From Marinobacter shengliensis (GTDB taxonomy: Bacteria > Pseudomonadota > Gammaproteobacteria > Pseudomonadales > Oleiphilaceae), in contig NZ_PXNO01000020.1 in the NCBI RefSeq assembly GCF_003007715.1, positions 1 through 64,000 of the forward strand: DNA of 64,000 nucleotides. Direction: 5' to 3'. The notes under the pieces were generated by a model. That model was given only the letters and a program-made list of their open reading frames with translations. It was not told the origin of the DNA and made no database searches. A program made the position numbers and the translations under genes. This document shows positions 32,433-44,930 of this stretch, in pieces (the stretch's first letter is position 1; every line of letters starts with the position of its first letter).

Positions 32433-33485
32433 ATGAGCGCTTCAAATCATCTTTTTGACTTCCACCCCGACTGGCTGGCCCATACGCTGGCCAGCGCGTC
32501 TTCCGATTTACCCGAAACCAAACACCAACTCCCAGACGGCACGCAGGTTTCCCGTAAGGCCAATGGTGTTTTGTGGCTGACACCGCCAGCGGGGCGGGAG
32601 AATCCGAACAAGGAGGCGTTGATTATCTCGGCCGGGGTGCACGGTAATGAGACGGCGCCGATTGAGGTGTTGAACGGGTTGGTGTCGGAATTGTTTGCCG
32701 GGCAGTGGCAGTTGGCTTGTCCGGCGTTGCTGATGTTGGGGAATCCGGTGGCGATGTTGGCCGGGGAGCGGTTTGTGGATGTGAACATGAACCGGCTGTT
32801 TAACGGGGCTCACAGTAAGCCGGAATATAAGGGCCTGCCGGAGGCAGCGCGGGCGCGGTTTCTGGAGGAGATGTGTCGGCAGTTTGCGATGGCGCATCAG
32901 GGGCTGGCGTTGAGTCACTATGATTTGCACACGGCGATTCGGCCGTCGAAGCGGGAGCGGTTTGCGTTGTATCCGTTTTTGGAGGGTCGGTCGGTACCGG
33001 CGGCACAGTGTGAGTTTCTGCTGGAGGCGGAGGTGGAGACGCTGTTGTTGCAGCACCGGGAGTCGACGGTGTTTTCGTCGTTCACGGCCAGCCTGCTGAA
33101 CGCTGAGAGTTTTACCGTGGAGCTAGGCAAGGTGGAGCCGTTTGGCAAGAATGATTTGCGGCGGTTCAGGGGGATTGAGCGGGGGCTTCGGCGGCGGTTT
33201 TGTGGCCAGCCGGCGCCTGCGGTTCAGGCGCCGTTTGATCATCTGACGGTGTTTGAGGTGGTGCACGAGATTCTGAATACCGGGCCAGCCTTCCGGTTTC
33301 ATGTGCCGGATGATGTGGCGAATTTTACCGAATACCAGCCGGGCACGGTGATCTGGGAAGACGACGAAACCCGTTATCAGGTGGGCACGGCGCCGGAGGC
33401 CATTGTGTTCCCGAACCGGGCGGTGCCGGTTGGCCAGCGGGTGGGTTTGATGATTCGGGCTAAGGGAAGTTTCGGGGCCAGGTAG
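32433..33485 (+). CDS. astE: succinylglutamate desuccinylase AstE
   Basis: Three hundred and fifty residues. The zinc site is read as His70 and Glu73 (SAGVHGNETAP) and His166 (HYDLHTAIR); the catalytic Glu lies in FTVELGK. These match AstE rather than the AotO-type relatives found in Pseudomonas arginine-transport operons. It performs the last step of the AST pathway, releasing glutamate and succinate from N-succinylglutamate. It is separated from the other ast genes by an RND efflux operon and instead follows the amino-acid importer, 219 bases beyond the last permease, with the repeat in between. Confidence 0.92.
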   Translation: MSASNHLFDFHPDWLAHTLASASSDLPETKHQLPDGTQVSRKANGVLWLTPPAGRENPNKEALIISAGVHGNETAPIEVLNGLVSELFAGQWQLACPALLMLGNPVAMLAGERFVDVNMNRLFNGAHSKPEYKGLPEAARARFLEEMCRQFAMAHQGLALSHYDLHTAIRPSKRERFALYPFLEGRSVPAAQCEFLLEAEVETLLLQHRESTVFSSFTASLLNAESFTVELGKVEPFGKNDLRRFRGIERGLRRRFCGQPAPAVQAPFDHLTVFEVVHEILNTGPAFRFHVPDDVANFTEYQPGTVIWEDDETRYQVGTAPEAIVFPNRAVPVGQRVGLMIRAKGSFGAR

Positions 33486-33492
33486 CTCGTTA

Positions 33493-33525
33493 CCCGGCCC
33501 CGGTCAGGCTCAGGCCGGGGCGTTT
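33493..33525 (+). terminator. possible terminator of astE
   Basis: CCCGGCC at 33493-33499 can pair with GGCCGGG at 33513-33519, followed by GCGTTTTC. It lies eight bases beyond the astE stop and overlaps the last codons of the convergent RND gene. The stem is short and the loop long, so it is weak evidence. Confidence 0.35.
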
Positions 33526-36500
33526 TCCGGTTCGGCCACTGGCAGTTTGATCAGTTTGGTGCACACAGACGGGATCACCAGCAGGGTCAGTACCGTTGAG
33601 GCCAGCAGGCCAGAGATAATGGCCCAGGCCATGGGCGGCCACAGGGTGGAGCTGGAGAATGCCAGGGGCAGCAATCCGGCAACCGTGGTGGCCGTGGTTA
33701 ACAGGATCGGCCGGGTTCGGCGTTCAACGGCGGTACGAACCGCATCGCGGATGGCCCTGCCCCGCTCCAGTTCCCGGTCCATCACATCCAGCAGCACGAT
33801 GGCGTTGTTCACCACAATTCCCACCAGCGCAATCACTCCCAGCAGCGACTGAAACCCGAACGGCGAGCCGGATAACACAAGCCCGGGGAATATGCCCACC
33901 GTCGCCAGCGGCACGGTCAGCAGAATCACCCCCACCCGCCGGAATGAGTTGAACTGCAGCAGCAGGAAGAACAACAGCAACAACATGCCGATGGGCGCGG
34001 CTTTCAACAGTGCTGTGTTGGCGTCGTTGGAGCCTTCGGCATCGCCCCCCATTTCCAGCCGCGTGCCGGCGGGCAACGGCTGATTCTCAAGAGCCGCATT
34101 CAAGCCATCCAGGGCCTGGCTGAAGCTGTAGCCGTCTTCCAGGTTGGCACTCACGGTGTTCACCCGAACGCCGTTGCGCAGGTATCTGGCAGCCGGCTCC
34201 CAGGTGGTTTCCACGGTGGCGACAGCGGATAACGGTACGGCATCGCCCCGGTCGTTGTAGGTGTTGACGGACAACAGCCGGGACAGCGACAGGGAGGTAC
34301 CCTCGCGGGAACGCAGGATCATGGGAATCGGGTCATCTTCCTGGCGATAACGCTCAGCCACCGCACCGAAGCTCTGGCCGTAGAGGCTCTGGGCGACATC
34401 CGCCCGGCTCAGGCCATAACGGGCGGCAGTGGCGTCGTCCACGTTGATGGCAATGCTGGGCACACCGATATCCAGGTCGTTACGCACGTCCACGGTACCT
34501 TCAATACGCCTCAGCGCGGAGAACACCTGCTCCGTCGCCCGGGTGCGGGTGGCGTCGTCTGCATGGTAAACCCGGACTTCCACCGGTGCGGTCCGGGGCG
34601 GCCCCTGGCCGAGGATGCCCGCAGAGATATCCACCTCTGGCATGGACACCGCTACTTCATTCCTGACCCAGTGGATCAAATCGGTGGTGTCGGCCAGGGT
34701 GGGTGTGCGGATAACCAGCCTGGCCCGATTGGGCGACTGGGGCGATCGTTGGAGGTTGTAATAGAACGCTGGGCCGGTGAAGCCAACAAACCGGTGCACC
34801 TCCAGTGCTTCCGGCAGGGTGCGAATGGCCCGTTCCAGGCGTTCGGCAACTTCTGCGGTGCGGGCCTGGTCGGTGCCCTCCGGCATGTACAGCTCCACGA
34901 TCACCCGGGGCCGGTCCGCATTGGGGAAGAACTGTTGCGCCATGAACGGAGTCATGGAAAGACTGATGGTGACCAGCCCTGCGCCGAGGATGATCAGGCG
35001 CCCGGGATACCGGAACACCAGCCCGCCCAGAAAGCGCGCCAACCCGATCAGGCGATCACCCTGCACGTTTCTGCGGGGTTTGAGGAAACGGGCCGCCAGC
35101 AGGGGCACCGCTGAAATGGCCAGAAGGTAACTGACCGACAGGGTGAGCATGATCATCACCGGCACACCCCGGGTGAAATCCGCCGCACCGCCCTTGGCCA
35201 TCAGCAGGGGTGCAAAGGCTGCCAGTGTGGTACCAGTGGACGCACCGAGCGGGCCGGCCAGCTCGCCAACCGCTTGTTTCAGGGCATCAAGGCGACGCAT
35301 GCCCTCGTCCAGATGACCCTGAATGTTCTCAACAATGACAATCGCATTGTCGATCAGGATACCCAGGGAAATCACCATGCCGATCACCGCAATCTGGTGC
35401 AGCACTCCGCCGCCCAGGTCGTACAGGCCCACGCTGATCAGCGCCACCATCGGCAGTATCGAGGCCACCAGCAGGCCCATGCGAATGCCCATACCGGTGA
35501 ACACCACGGCAACGATAATCAAAACCGACAACACCAGGCTCCAGGCCAGGTTCACCAGGCGTTCGGCAACCTTGTCTGGCTGGAAGAACATCTCCCGGAT
35601 TTCATAGGGTTCGAAATCGCCCCGAACCTGCTCCACCCGCTCGCGGATACGCTCGCCAAAGCGAATCGCGTCGGTACTGCCCTCTTCCATGATGATGGAC
35701 AGCAGCACCACTCGCTCACCATCAAACCAGGTTTCCGGTTGCCGGGGTTCCGCCGGGCCTCGCCACACTTCGGCAGCGGCGGCCAGAGGCACTTGGGAGC
35801 CGTCCGGCAGTTCGATAGGGGTTGCGCGAATATCATCTATGTCAGCGAATTCGGTGTTGGGCAACACAGACAGTCGCTTGCCGTCCACCACCACAAAGCC
35901 GCCGGGAATGGTCTGGTTGCGCTGGGCCAGGGTGTCCAGCACCCGTTTCGGAGAAATGCCCAGGCGGAACAGTGCGGCGTCGTCCAGGGCCAGGGTGATC
36001 TGTTCGTCGGCATCCCCCTCAAGCTCAATGCGGGAAATGCCGGGAATATCCGACAGGTTCTGTTTCAGGCGTTCGGCCACTTTCGAAAGTTCGGTTACCG
36101 AGGGCGAGCCACCCACGGCAATCACCACGGCGGGAATATCAATCAGCCGATCATCCAGGGTCATCTGGCCAACATCGTCCGGAAAGTCCTGCCGGGCCCG
36201 CTCCATGGCCTGTCGCACACGGTCCCAGGCGGGGTCGGTATCGTAGATATGGTCCCGGAGTTTGAGGCGGGAAAGCGCCACGCCGGTGCGGGCGGTACCG
36301 AAGCTGAAATCCAGTTCCTCCACCTGACGCAGTTCATCGGTCAGTGGCCGCAATACCAGGCGCTCAACCGCCTCGGCACTGGCACCGGGATAACTGACGG
36401 TAATCATGCCGGCACGATAGGGAAACGAGGGGTCTTCCTGCCGGGGCATGGTGCTGTAGGCCGCAATACCCAACAGGCAAAGCATGGTCACCACCATGCC

Positions 36501-36536
36501 CAGCAAGCGTTGATAGTTCAGCAGTTGGCGGGCCAT
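33510..36536 (-). CDS. RND-family efflux transporter, inner-membrane pump
   Basis: One thousand and eight residues, full length for the HAE-1/AcrB class. It has twelve membrane helices in two halves and two large periplasmic loops. The pump motifs are visible: ISLGILIDNAIVIVENIQGH in the first half (helix 4 acidic residues) and VGIVVNNAIVLLDVMDRE in the second. It would export drugs, dyes or metabolites using the proton gradient. Its start shares one base with the stop of the adaptor gene (TGATG). No outer-membrane channel gene is adjacent, so it must borrow a TolC-like protein. Regulated most likely by the TetR encoded at 37782. Confidence 0.93.
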   Translation of the reverse strand: MARQLLNYQRLLGMVVTMLCLLGIAAYSTMPRQEDPSFPYRAGMITVSYPGASAEAVERLVLRPLTDELRQVEELDFSFGTARTGVALSRLKLRDHIYDTDPAWDRVRQAMERARQDFPDDVGQMTLDDRLIDIPAVVIAVGGSPSVTELSKVAERLKQNLSDIPGISRIELEGDADEQITLALDDAALFRLGISPKRVLDTLAQRNQTIPGGFVVVDGKRLSVLPNTEFADIDDIRATPIELPDGSQVPLAAAAEVWRGPAEPRQPETWFDGERVVLLSIIMEEGSTDAIRFGERIRERVEQVRGDFEPYEIREMFFQPDKVAERLVNLAWSLVLSVLIIVAVVFTGMGIRMGLLVASILPMVALISVGLYDLGGGVLHQIAVIGMVISLGILIDNAIVIVENIQGHLDEGMRRLDALKQAVGELAGPLGASTGTTLAAFAPLLMAKGGAADFTRGVPVMIMLTLSVSYLLAISAVPLLAARFLKPRRNVQGDRLIGLARFLGGLVFRYPGRLIILGAGLVTISLSMTPFMAQQFFPNADRPRVIVELYMPEGTDQARTAEVAERLERAIRTLPEALEVHRFVGFTGPAFYYNLQRSPQSPNRARLVIRTPTLADTTDLIHWVRNEVAVSMPEVDISAGILGQGPPRTAPVEVRVYHADDATRTRATEQVFSALRRIEGTVDVRNDLDIGVPSIAINVDDATAARYGLSRADVAQSLYGQSFGAVAERYRQEDDPIPMILRSREGTSLSLSRLLSVNTYNDRGDAVPLSAVATVETTWEPAARYLRNGVRVNTVSANLEDGYSFSQALDGLNAALENQPLPAGTRLEMGGDAEGSNDANTALLKAAPIGMLLLLFFLLLQFNSFRRVGVILLTVPLATVGIFPGLVLSGSPFGFQSLLGVIALVGIVVNNAIVLLDVMDRELERGRAIRDAVRTAVERRTRPILLTTATTVAGLLPLAFSSSTLWPPMAWAIISGLLASTVLTLLVIPSVCTKLIKLPVAEPENAPA

Positions 36537-37618
36537 CAGCGGATCTCCACCCGGTCACCATCTACCAGCCGGGTAGTGCCGGCGTATACTACCTGGTCAC
36601 CCGCCTGCAATTCGCCCGGGTGCACCATCACCCGCTCACCAATCACCCGGTCGATTTTAACCGGCACCTGCCGCGCAGTGGCGTCGTCCACCCTGAATAC
36701 GCTGGTGCCCGAGTCGTTTCTCACCACTGCCAGCAAAGGCACGGTCATGGCAGAGGCCCGCACCGGTGTGATACCCACCTCGACCGGTTCGCCGGAACCC
36801 AGGGACTGGGGCGGCAGGCTCACCAAAACCGGGTGCAGCTCACCGCGAATGGAACTACCCTGGGCAATCTCAATCACGGTGCCGGTTTCCGCGTCCCGGT
36901 TGCGATCCTGCACGGACCAGACCGGCAACTCCTGCCCCACGCGTACGTGGCTGAGCAGATGGGCAGGCACACGCACCTCCACTTCCCGCCCCAGCGGTGA
37001 CGACAATCGAATCACCGGCTGGCCGGCAGATACAAATTCATCACGCTCCACCAGCAAGGCTTCCACCTGACCGGCAAACGGCGCTTTCAATACGCTTTCT
37101 TCCAGCAAGCGGGTGGCTTCCGCCAGTGAGGCTTCCGCTGTGGCCATACTGGCTCTCAGGGAATCCCGACGGGCGGCGATCTGTTCCAGGTTCTGTTCCG
37201 ACACCACACCACGCTGGTGCAGCCGGCTGGAACGCTCCCATTCCCGCTGGGCCTGATCAAACTGGGTTTTCAGCTCTTCCAATCGTGCAGCGGCAGAATC
37301 ACGGGCCGGTTCCAGGGCGGGATTGTAGAGGCGTGCCAGCACATCCCCCGGCTTCACATTCTGCCCCAGCTCTACCGGGCGCTCCCGGAGGGTGCCGCTG
37401 AGCTGGAACGTGAGGGTGGCCCGCTGGGCAGCCCGGACAATGCCGGAGAACCGTAAGGGGATTTCTTCCACCTGTCCGCCGGTCACCTCCGCCACGCGTA
37501 CAGACACCGCAGCCTCCGAGGGGACATCGGCAGTACCACCACGGCAACCAGAGAGAACCAGAACCACCAGCGCCAGGCTAGCGAGAGAGAATGGCGCACC
37601 GCGCTTAATGAGAGACAT
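36536..37618 (-). CDS. RND efflux periplasmic adaptor lipoprotein
   Basis: Three hundred and sixty residues. A lipoprotein signal (SLASLALVVLVLSGC) puts lipid on Cys near residue 25. It then has the split lipoyl domain (RATLTFQLSGTLRERPVELG, then SVLKAPFAGQVEALLVERDE), a hairpin coiled coil between them (residues about 105-165), and the beta-barrel and membrane-proximal domains. It links the inner-membrane pump to an outer-membrane channel. First gene of the two-gene pump operon, divergent from TetR. Confidence 0.92.
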   Translation of the reverse strand: MSLIKRGAPFSLASLALVVLVLSGCRGGTADVPSEAAVSVRVAEVTGGQVEEIPLRFSGIVRAAQRATLTFQLSGTLRERPVELGQNVKPGDVLARLYNPALEPARDSAAARLEELKTQFDQAQREWERSSRLHQRGVVSEQNLEQIAARRDSLRASMATAEASLAEATRLLEESVLKAPFAGQVEALLVERDEFVSAGQPVIRLSSPLGREVEVRVPAHLLSHVRVGQELPVWSVQDRNRDAETGTVIEIAQGSSIRGELHPVLVSLPPQSLGSGEPVEVGITPVRASAMTVPLLAVVRNDSGTSVFRVDDATARQVPVKIDRVIGERVMVHPGELQAGDQVVYAGTTRLVDGDRVEIR

Positions 37619-37705
37619 GATGTTCAGCCCCTTTCCCTGAAACGATTGATTGTTGGCCTCCGTTCCTTCGGAAACCGCCGGTTGTTTCCGACATCATGTC
37701 ATTCT

Positions 37706-37720
37706 TTGACAAATTGTCAA
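37706..37720. promoter_or_regulatory. palindromic operator between RND operon and its TetR gene
   Basis: TTGACAAATTGTCAA is a fully symmetric 15-mer with TTGACA on both strands, so it can act as a -35 box in both directions and as a repressor site at once. It stands about 60 bases before the TetR start and 87 before the adaptor start. A second shorter palindrome, GACATCATGTC, adjoins it at 37690-37700. Confidence 0.6.
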
Positions 37721-37781
37721 TAATCGGTTTCCATTCACTTTCAGGTATCATGCAGCCATCGCACAGGAAGCCGGGAACACC

Positions 37782-38417
37782 ATGAACGAACCCCTGAAGT
37801 CACGACGGGAACGGGAAAAACAGGCAAGGTACGACGCCATTCTGAATGCCGCTGAGCTGGTGTTCTCCGAGAAGGGTTATGAGCGCACGTCCATGGACGA
37901 CATTGCACGCACGGCCAGTCTGAGCAGGGCACTGCTGTACGTCTATTTCAAGGACAAAGCGGCCATTCAGCGTGGGATCATGCTGCGGGCCGGCCAAAGC
38001 CTGGTGACACGTTTCGAAAACGCGCTTGGTTCAGCAGAGACAGGTCTGGCGCAGATCCGCGCCATGGGGGAGGCTTACTATCGCTTTTACCTGGAGGAAC
38101 CGGATTATTTCTCGGCGCTCACCAAGGCGTCTACCGCCATCGCCGATGCCGACGAAGATCAGACCCGGGAAATGCTCTGCTCCAAGAACGAGCTGATGCA
38201 GTTGATGACAGCCGCTATTCACACCGGCCTGGAAGACGGCACCATGAGCCGGGAGCGCATCAGCTCACCGGCACAAACGGCCCTGTACCTGCGGGGCGCC
38301 CTGCACGGCGTGATCATGCTTTGCCAATCAGAAGCCACTCAGGCCGGCAGCTTTCCCGCCGATGCCCTGATTCGCCACACCATGGATATGCTGACCCGCT
38401 CCATCGCCAGCCAGTAG
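37782..38417 (+). CDS. TetR-family repressor of the RND pump
   Basis: Two hundred and eleven residues. The HTH covers about 15-65 (RYDAILNAAELVFSEKGYER, then TSMDDIARTASLSRALLYVY and FKDKAAIQRGI). The C-terminal domain shows TetR_C-type helices with no recognised ligand motif. Divergent from the adaptor-pump operon with a symmetric operator between, so pump induction by a ligand of this protein is likely. It converges on astB with a nine-base gap. Confidence 0.9.
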   Translation: MNEPLKSRREREKQARYDAILNAAELVFSEKGYERTSMDDIARTASLSRALLYVYFKDKAAIQRGIMLRAGQSLVTRFENALGSAETGLAQIRAMGEAYYRFYLEEPDYFSALTKASTAIADADEDQTREMLCSKNELMQLMTAAIHTGLEDGTMSRERISSPAQTALYLRGALHGVIMLCQSEATQAGSFPADALIRHTMDMLTRSIASQ

Positions 38418-38426
38418 CGCCGCTCG

Positions 38427-39767
38427 CTACAACTGGAAATCGTAAATAGAACCCAGCCCCAGAATACCGGTGAGTTCGTCCAGGGCCTTGCGGACTTCCT
38501 CCAGCAGCATCGGGTCTGCCAGGTCCTGTTGGTCGAGCTCACTCCGATAATGGGCGTTCACCCAGGTTACCAGGCGGTCGTAGAGTGCATCGGTCAGAAT
38601 CACGCCCCGGTTGATGGCGTGTAGCTCCTCATCGTTCAACACCACCCGCAAACGCAGGCAGGCGGGCCCACCTCCGTTTCTCATGGACTGTTTCACATCA
38701 AACACTTCGACGCTGGTGATGGGGCCATCGCCTTTGACCATCTGATCCAGGTAACGGCTTACTGAAGGCACTTCCCGGCACTCACCGGGCACCGCCAGCA
38801 ACATGCCGTCGGGGGTATTCAGCAGCTGGCTGTTGAACAGGTACGAGGCCACGGCATCTTCAATGGGCACCTCACTGGCAGACACCCGAACGGCCTCCAG
38901 CTTTGCCCCGGTAAGCCGGTCGCTCAGCTCCGCCAGCACCCGGTCTTCCTCCAGAAACGCCAGTTCGTGGTAGAACAGGCAGTTGCCGTTGCCCACCGCA
39001 ATCACATCGTTGTGGAACACGCCGGCATCAATGGCGGCAGGGTTCTGTTGGGCAAACACCGCGTGGCGGTCATTCAGCCCATGCAGCCGTGCGATGGCCC
39101 TGGAGGCTTCCAGGGTTTGCCGGGCCGGGTATTTGACCGGTGCCGGGGCCTGCTCGTTGAAGGCTACCTGGCCATACACAAACAATTCCACACCGGGCTC
39201 ACCATAACGGCTGCACAACCGGGTGTGGTTGGCCGCACCCTCATCCCCGAAGTGGTTGACCGAGGGCAAGGCCGGGTGGTGTGCAAAGTAGCTTTCGTCC
39301 GTAAAAATGGCTTTCAGGGCACGACCGGTCACCCGGTGCTCGATGGACCGGTGAAACTTGGCGCTGAGATTCGCCGGAGTGAAATGTACTCGATGGTCTT
39401 TGGTATCCGCACTGGGGGACACCGTCGCCGCATTGGCGGTCCACATGGCAGATGCGGACGACACCGCGGCCAGAATGGAGGGGTCTGTACTCGCGGCCTG
39501 CTCCAGCACCTGCCGGTCATTACCGGTAAACCCGAGGGCGCGCAGTGTTGGCAGGTGTGGCCGCTCATGGGGCGGCAAGACGCCCTGAACGTAGCCCCGG
39601 TCGGCCAGCTGCTTCATCTTGGCCAACCCTTGCAAGGCGGCCTCTCTGGGATTGGCCACCGAGTTCACGTTGGATTTCGACGCCACATTCCCCCAGGACA
39701 ACCCTGCGTAGTTATGGGTGGGGCCCACCAGCCCGTCAAAATTCGCTTCAACCGCGTGTTTCACCAT
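38427..39767 (-). CDS. astB: N-succinylarginine dihydrolase AstB
   Basis: Four hundred and forty-six residues from the ATG at 39767, with AGGA eight bases upstream; a start seven codons earlier would overlap astD. The family start [21 protein letters not shown], the [12 protein letters not shown] histidine and the C-terminal [13 protein letters not shown] cysteine belong to the amidinotransferase-like fold. It converts N-succinylarginine to succinylornithine, two ammonia and CO2. Last gene of astC-aruF-aruG-astD-astB. Confidence 0.95.
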   Translation of the reverse strand: MVKHAVEANFDGLVGPTHNYAGLSWGNVASKSNVNSVANPREAALQGLAKMKQLADRGYVQGVLPPHERPHLPTLRALGFTGNDRQVLEQAASTDPSILAAVSSASAMWTANAATVSPSADTKDHRVHFTPANLSAKFHRSIEHRVTGRALKAIFTDESYFAHHPALPSVNHFGDEGAANHTRLCSRYGEPGVELFVYGQVAFNEQAPAPVKYPARQTLEASRAIARLHGLNDRHAVFAQQNPAAIDAGVFHNDVIAVGNGNCLFYHELAFLEEDRVLAELSDRLTGAKLEAVRVSASEVPIEDAVASYLFNSQLLNTPDGMLLAVPGECREVPSVSRYLDQMVKGDGPITSVEVFDVKQSMRNGGGPACLRLRVVLNDEELHAINRGVILTDALYDRLVTWVNAHYRSELDQQDLADPMLLEEVRKALDELTGILGLGSIYDFQL

Positions 39768-39780
39768 AGCAGGCTTCCTG

Positions 39781-41262
<1,482 letters not shown>

Positions 41263-41299
41263 TCACCTCCAATTAGGGAATTTGTCAGCGGCTTCGGCG

Positions 41300-42433
41300 C
41301 TAATCCTGACCATGCCGGTTACGATAATGGCGTACCCGGTCGAGAATTTTCTCGTCCTCACTTTCCTGGCCCTTCAGTATATGAATGGGTGACAAAGCGC
41401 TTTCCTTCAAGGGCGCAAGACGAACCGGATCTCCGGACTCGATCAGCAGGGCATCCGCCACCTCGCGGGGAATACTCACGGTATCCGGCCCGATACATTC
41501 CATGGGCAGGGTGGTTACCCTGAAGTCCCGGAACGACCGGTTTGAAATCATCACGCGCTGTTCCGGTGGCACGTCCAGGTTCATGGGTTTATTGACCACC
41601 ATGGCGTGGCGATTGATGGATTCCCGCACGGTTCGGATGTTGTTCACGAACGCCTCCACCGCCGGCCCGCCATCAAAAATATCCACCATGCCGTTAAAGT
41701 TGAAACCTTCTGCCTGCAACATTTTCAATGCCGGCCGGGTATTATCATGCACCATGCCGATGACCGCCCGCGCCTCTTCCGGCAGCATCGGCAGGTAGAT
41801 CGGGTACTTGGGCATCAGCTCGGCAATAAAGGACTTGTTGCCAAGGCCAGAGAGCATGTCCGCCTGGCTGAATTCCATGTCAAAGAACTTGCTGCCAAGG
41901 GCATCCCAAAGCGGGCTGCGACCGTCTTTATCAGACACGCCACGCATCTCGGCAAAGACTTTTTCCGAGAAGTGCTTGCGAAAGTCATCGAGGAACATGA
42001 ACCGGCAGCGGGATAACAACAAGCCGTTACCTCCTCCCTGATAACCTCCGGCCAACAACAGCGAACAGATTTCGGTGGTGTCCGTCATATCATTGGACAG
42101 GTGCAAGGTGGGTGTACGCACATGCACGCCCAGTTCCCGCGAGGCATTCACCGTAACGCTTAGCCGGTAATTGTAGAACACCTCTTCCAGGCCCACGCGG
42201 GCTTCAATGCCGCTGATGCCAACGGTTTTTCCGCTTTGGGTCTCTTCCAGGGCAAACAGATACAGCCCGGCCTCCGGGGCACAGCGCTGGTTGAAGGATT
42301 CCCGGGTACGCTCAATCTTACGTTGCAGCAGTTCCCGGTCTGCCGGCAGGGTGGTCAGCCCTTTGCCGGCGTTCTGGGCCATTCCATAAAGATCATCAAG
42401 ATCGTTTTCCTGCAACGGGCGAATCAACAACAT
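41300..42433 (-). CDS. aruG: arginine N-succinyltransferase, AstA/AruG-type subunit
   Basis: Three hundred and seventy-seven residues, about 35 longer than usual because of a C-terminal tail (KGQESEDEKILDRVRHYRNR). The family pattern is clear: RPLQENDLDDLYGMAQNAGKGLTTLP, FYNYRLSVTVNASRELGV, CSLLL with KGNG-like GGGNGLLLSRCRFMF, FIAELMPKYPIYLPML and VDIFDGGPAVEAFV. It transfers succinyl from succinyl-CoA to arginine, the first AST step. In Pseudomonas, AruF and AruG together form the enzyme, and both are present here side by side. Confidence 0.9.
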   Translation of the reverse strand: MLLIRPLQENDLDDLYGMAQNAGKGLTTLPADRELLQRKIERTRESFNQRCAPEAGLYLFALEETQSGKTVGISGIEARVGLEEVFYNYRLSVTVNASRELGVHVRTPTLHLSNDMTDTTEICSLLLAGGYQGGGNGLLLSRCRFMFLDDFRKHFSEKVFAEMRGVSDKDGRSPLWDALGSKFFDMEFSQADMLSGLGNKSFIAELMPKYPIYLPMLPEEARAVIGMVHDNTRPALKMLQAEGFNFNGMVDIFDGGPAVEAFVNNIRTVRESINRHAMVVNKPMNLDVPPEQRVMISNRSFRDFRVTTLPMECIGPDTVSIPREVADALLIESGDPVRLAPLKESALSPIHILKGQESEDEKILDRVRHYRNRHGQD

Positions 42434-42460
42434 GTTACGCCCTCCCCTGAGCTGGATTAA

Positions 42461-43483
42461 TCATAATGGCGAGATCCTTACCCGGTCGCCGGCGCTCCTG
42501 TCCAGTGCACGCCAGGTGCTGACCGGTACTTTTACGTCGTCCGCCAGGGTTTCAGACACCGAGGTCAGCAGGCAGCGGAAGTCTTGCGCTTCTCCCGCCG
42601 AGATCAGGCAGGTTTCCCCATCCAGACCCTCGCTACCGTGAAGCGTTTTCGGCTGGCTGGTCACAACGGTTTTCAACGTGTCCGTTCGGGCCTCCAACAC
42701 CGGACCGCCATCGAAGATATCCACGTAGCAACCGGGCAGAAAGCCTTCCCGTTGCAGCAGGTCGTAATTGGGCCGGGTAAGCGGGTGCGGCTCACCCAAT
42801 GCCTCTTGCGCGGCTTCGCTGAGTAAGGTCACGTATATTGGGTTCGGGGGCATGAGTTCGGCAATGAAGGTTTTGCTGAGCTGGCCGGAGTGCTGGTCGG
42901 CGGTTTCGAAATCCATGTTAAAGAAGTGGCGGCCAAGGCTGTCCCAGAAGGGCACCTCGCCGCTCTCATGCTGTATGCCCTGGATTTCCACTACGGTGCG
43001 ATTGGTGAACCATTCCCGGTGGCTGGCGATGAACATCATGCGGGCGCGGGAGAGCAGTTCAAAGGCCGGGGTATTTCGCAGGTCCGGTTTGAGGGTGAAG
43101 GCGCACAGCAGGGTCAGATCAGTCAGGGCGTGGCTGGGGTACAGCACTTCCACGCGCCGGGAGACGTTGAGTTCGTGGGAGGCGTGGATAAGGTAATCGC
43201 GGCGGTAGTTGTAGAACGGTTGGCCGTTGCCTGCCCGGGTGTCTATGCCAGCGGTGCCGGCGAGTTGGCCGGTGTCTGTGTCTTCCAGTACGAAGAGCAG
43301 GCGGCGCGGGGTGCTGGTGTCGGTTTTGTTGGCGAAGCTGGCCTGGGACTGTTGGAGTTTTTTTGTCAGGGCGGATTGGGTATTGGGCAGGGTGGACGAC
43401 AGCCGGCCGCTCTGGGCGCTGGTCAGGTCCAGAATCTGTTGCAGGTCATCCAGTTTGGCTGGTCTGACTCGCCACATGGTCAT
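42461..43483 (-). CDS. aruF: arginine/ornithine N-succinyltransferase, AruF-type subunit
   Basis: Three hundred and forty residues, homologous to the next gene: RPAKLDDLQQILDLTSAQSG, FYNYRRDYLIHASHELNV, AFELLSRARMMF, TFIAELMPPNPIYVTLL and VDIFDGGPVLEARTD line up one to one. It is more divergent than the AstA-like subunit; for example the CTLFL segment reads TLLCAFTL. First of the two transferase genes after astC, as in Pseudomonas aru operons. The gap to astC holds the second structured repeat. Confidence 0.85.
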   Translation of the reverse strand: MTMWRVRPAKLDDLQQILDLTSAQSGRLSSTLPNTQSALTKKLQQSQASFANKTDTSTPRRLLFVLEDTDTGQLAGTAGIDTRAGNGQPFYNYRRDYLIHASHELNVSRRVEVLYPSHALTDLTLLCAFTLKPDLRNTPAFELLSRARMMFIASHREWFTNRTVVEIQGIQHESGEVPFWDSLGRHFFNMDFETADQHSGQLSKTFIAELMPPNPIYVTLLSEAAQEALGEPHPLTRPNYDLLQREGFLPGCYVDIFDGGPVLEARTDTLKTVVTSQPKTLHGSEGLDGETCLISAGEAQDFRCLLTSVSETLADDVKVPVSTWRALDRSAGDRVRISPL

Positions 43484-43522
43484 TACTCCCCGGGTCTAAC
43501 GGCGACTTTTGATTTGCCGGCC

Positions 43523-43634
43523 GGGGGCGAGCTGTTCACTCCTTCCGGGAAACGCTACGAGCACATCCCTGTGCGCTTCGTTCCGGCCATCCATGGCCTC
43601 CAAGATTCCCGGAAGGAGTGAACAGCCCGCCCCC
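43523..43634. repeat. 54-base structured repeat in a 29-base-pair stem, copy 2
   Basis: The left arm 43523-43551 and right arm 43606-43634 are reverse complements over 29 bases with one A-C mismatch. The inner nine bases are the same TTCCGGGAA / TTCCCGGAA as in copy 1. The 54-base core (43552-43605) differs from copy 1 at three positions. In one internal stem a G-T pair becomes A-T (GCACA-TCCC-TGTGC), and GGCCAT-CC-ATGGCC is unchanged. The outer 20 bases of each arm bear no resemblance to copy 1, yet they still pair with each other. It lies between astC and aruF, in the opposite orientation to transcription compared with copy 1. Confidence 0.9.
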
Positions 43635-43656
43635 TACTTCGGGCTATGCCGTCCTG

Positions 43657-44880
<1,224 letters not shown>

Positions 44881-44930
44881 TCAGTGACTCATTGCTAAGT
44901 GACAGGGTGAATGCCCCCATAATACGCCAC

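Noticed and set aside
32215-32436. A frame whose translation includes FPGNATSTSVCASFRPS, with a near-twin at 43509-43727
   Set aside because: The shared peptide comes from translating the core of the structured repeat. Base changes between copies follow the hairpins, not codons, so it is not protein coding.
35274-37070. A 598-codon open frame opposite the RND pump genes
   Set aside because: Antisense to two well-supported genes; His/Gln-rich translation typical of reverse-frame reading of GC-rich code.
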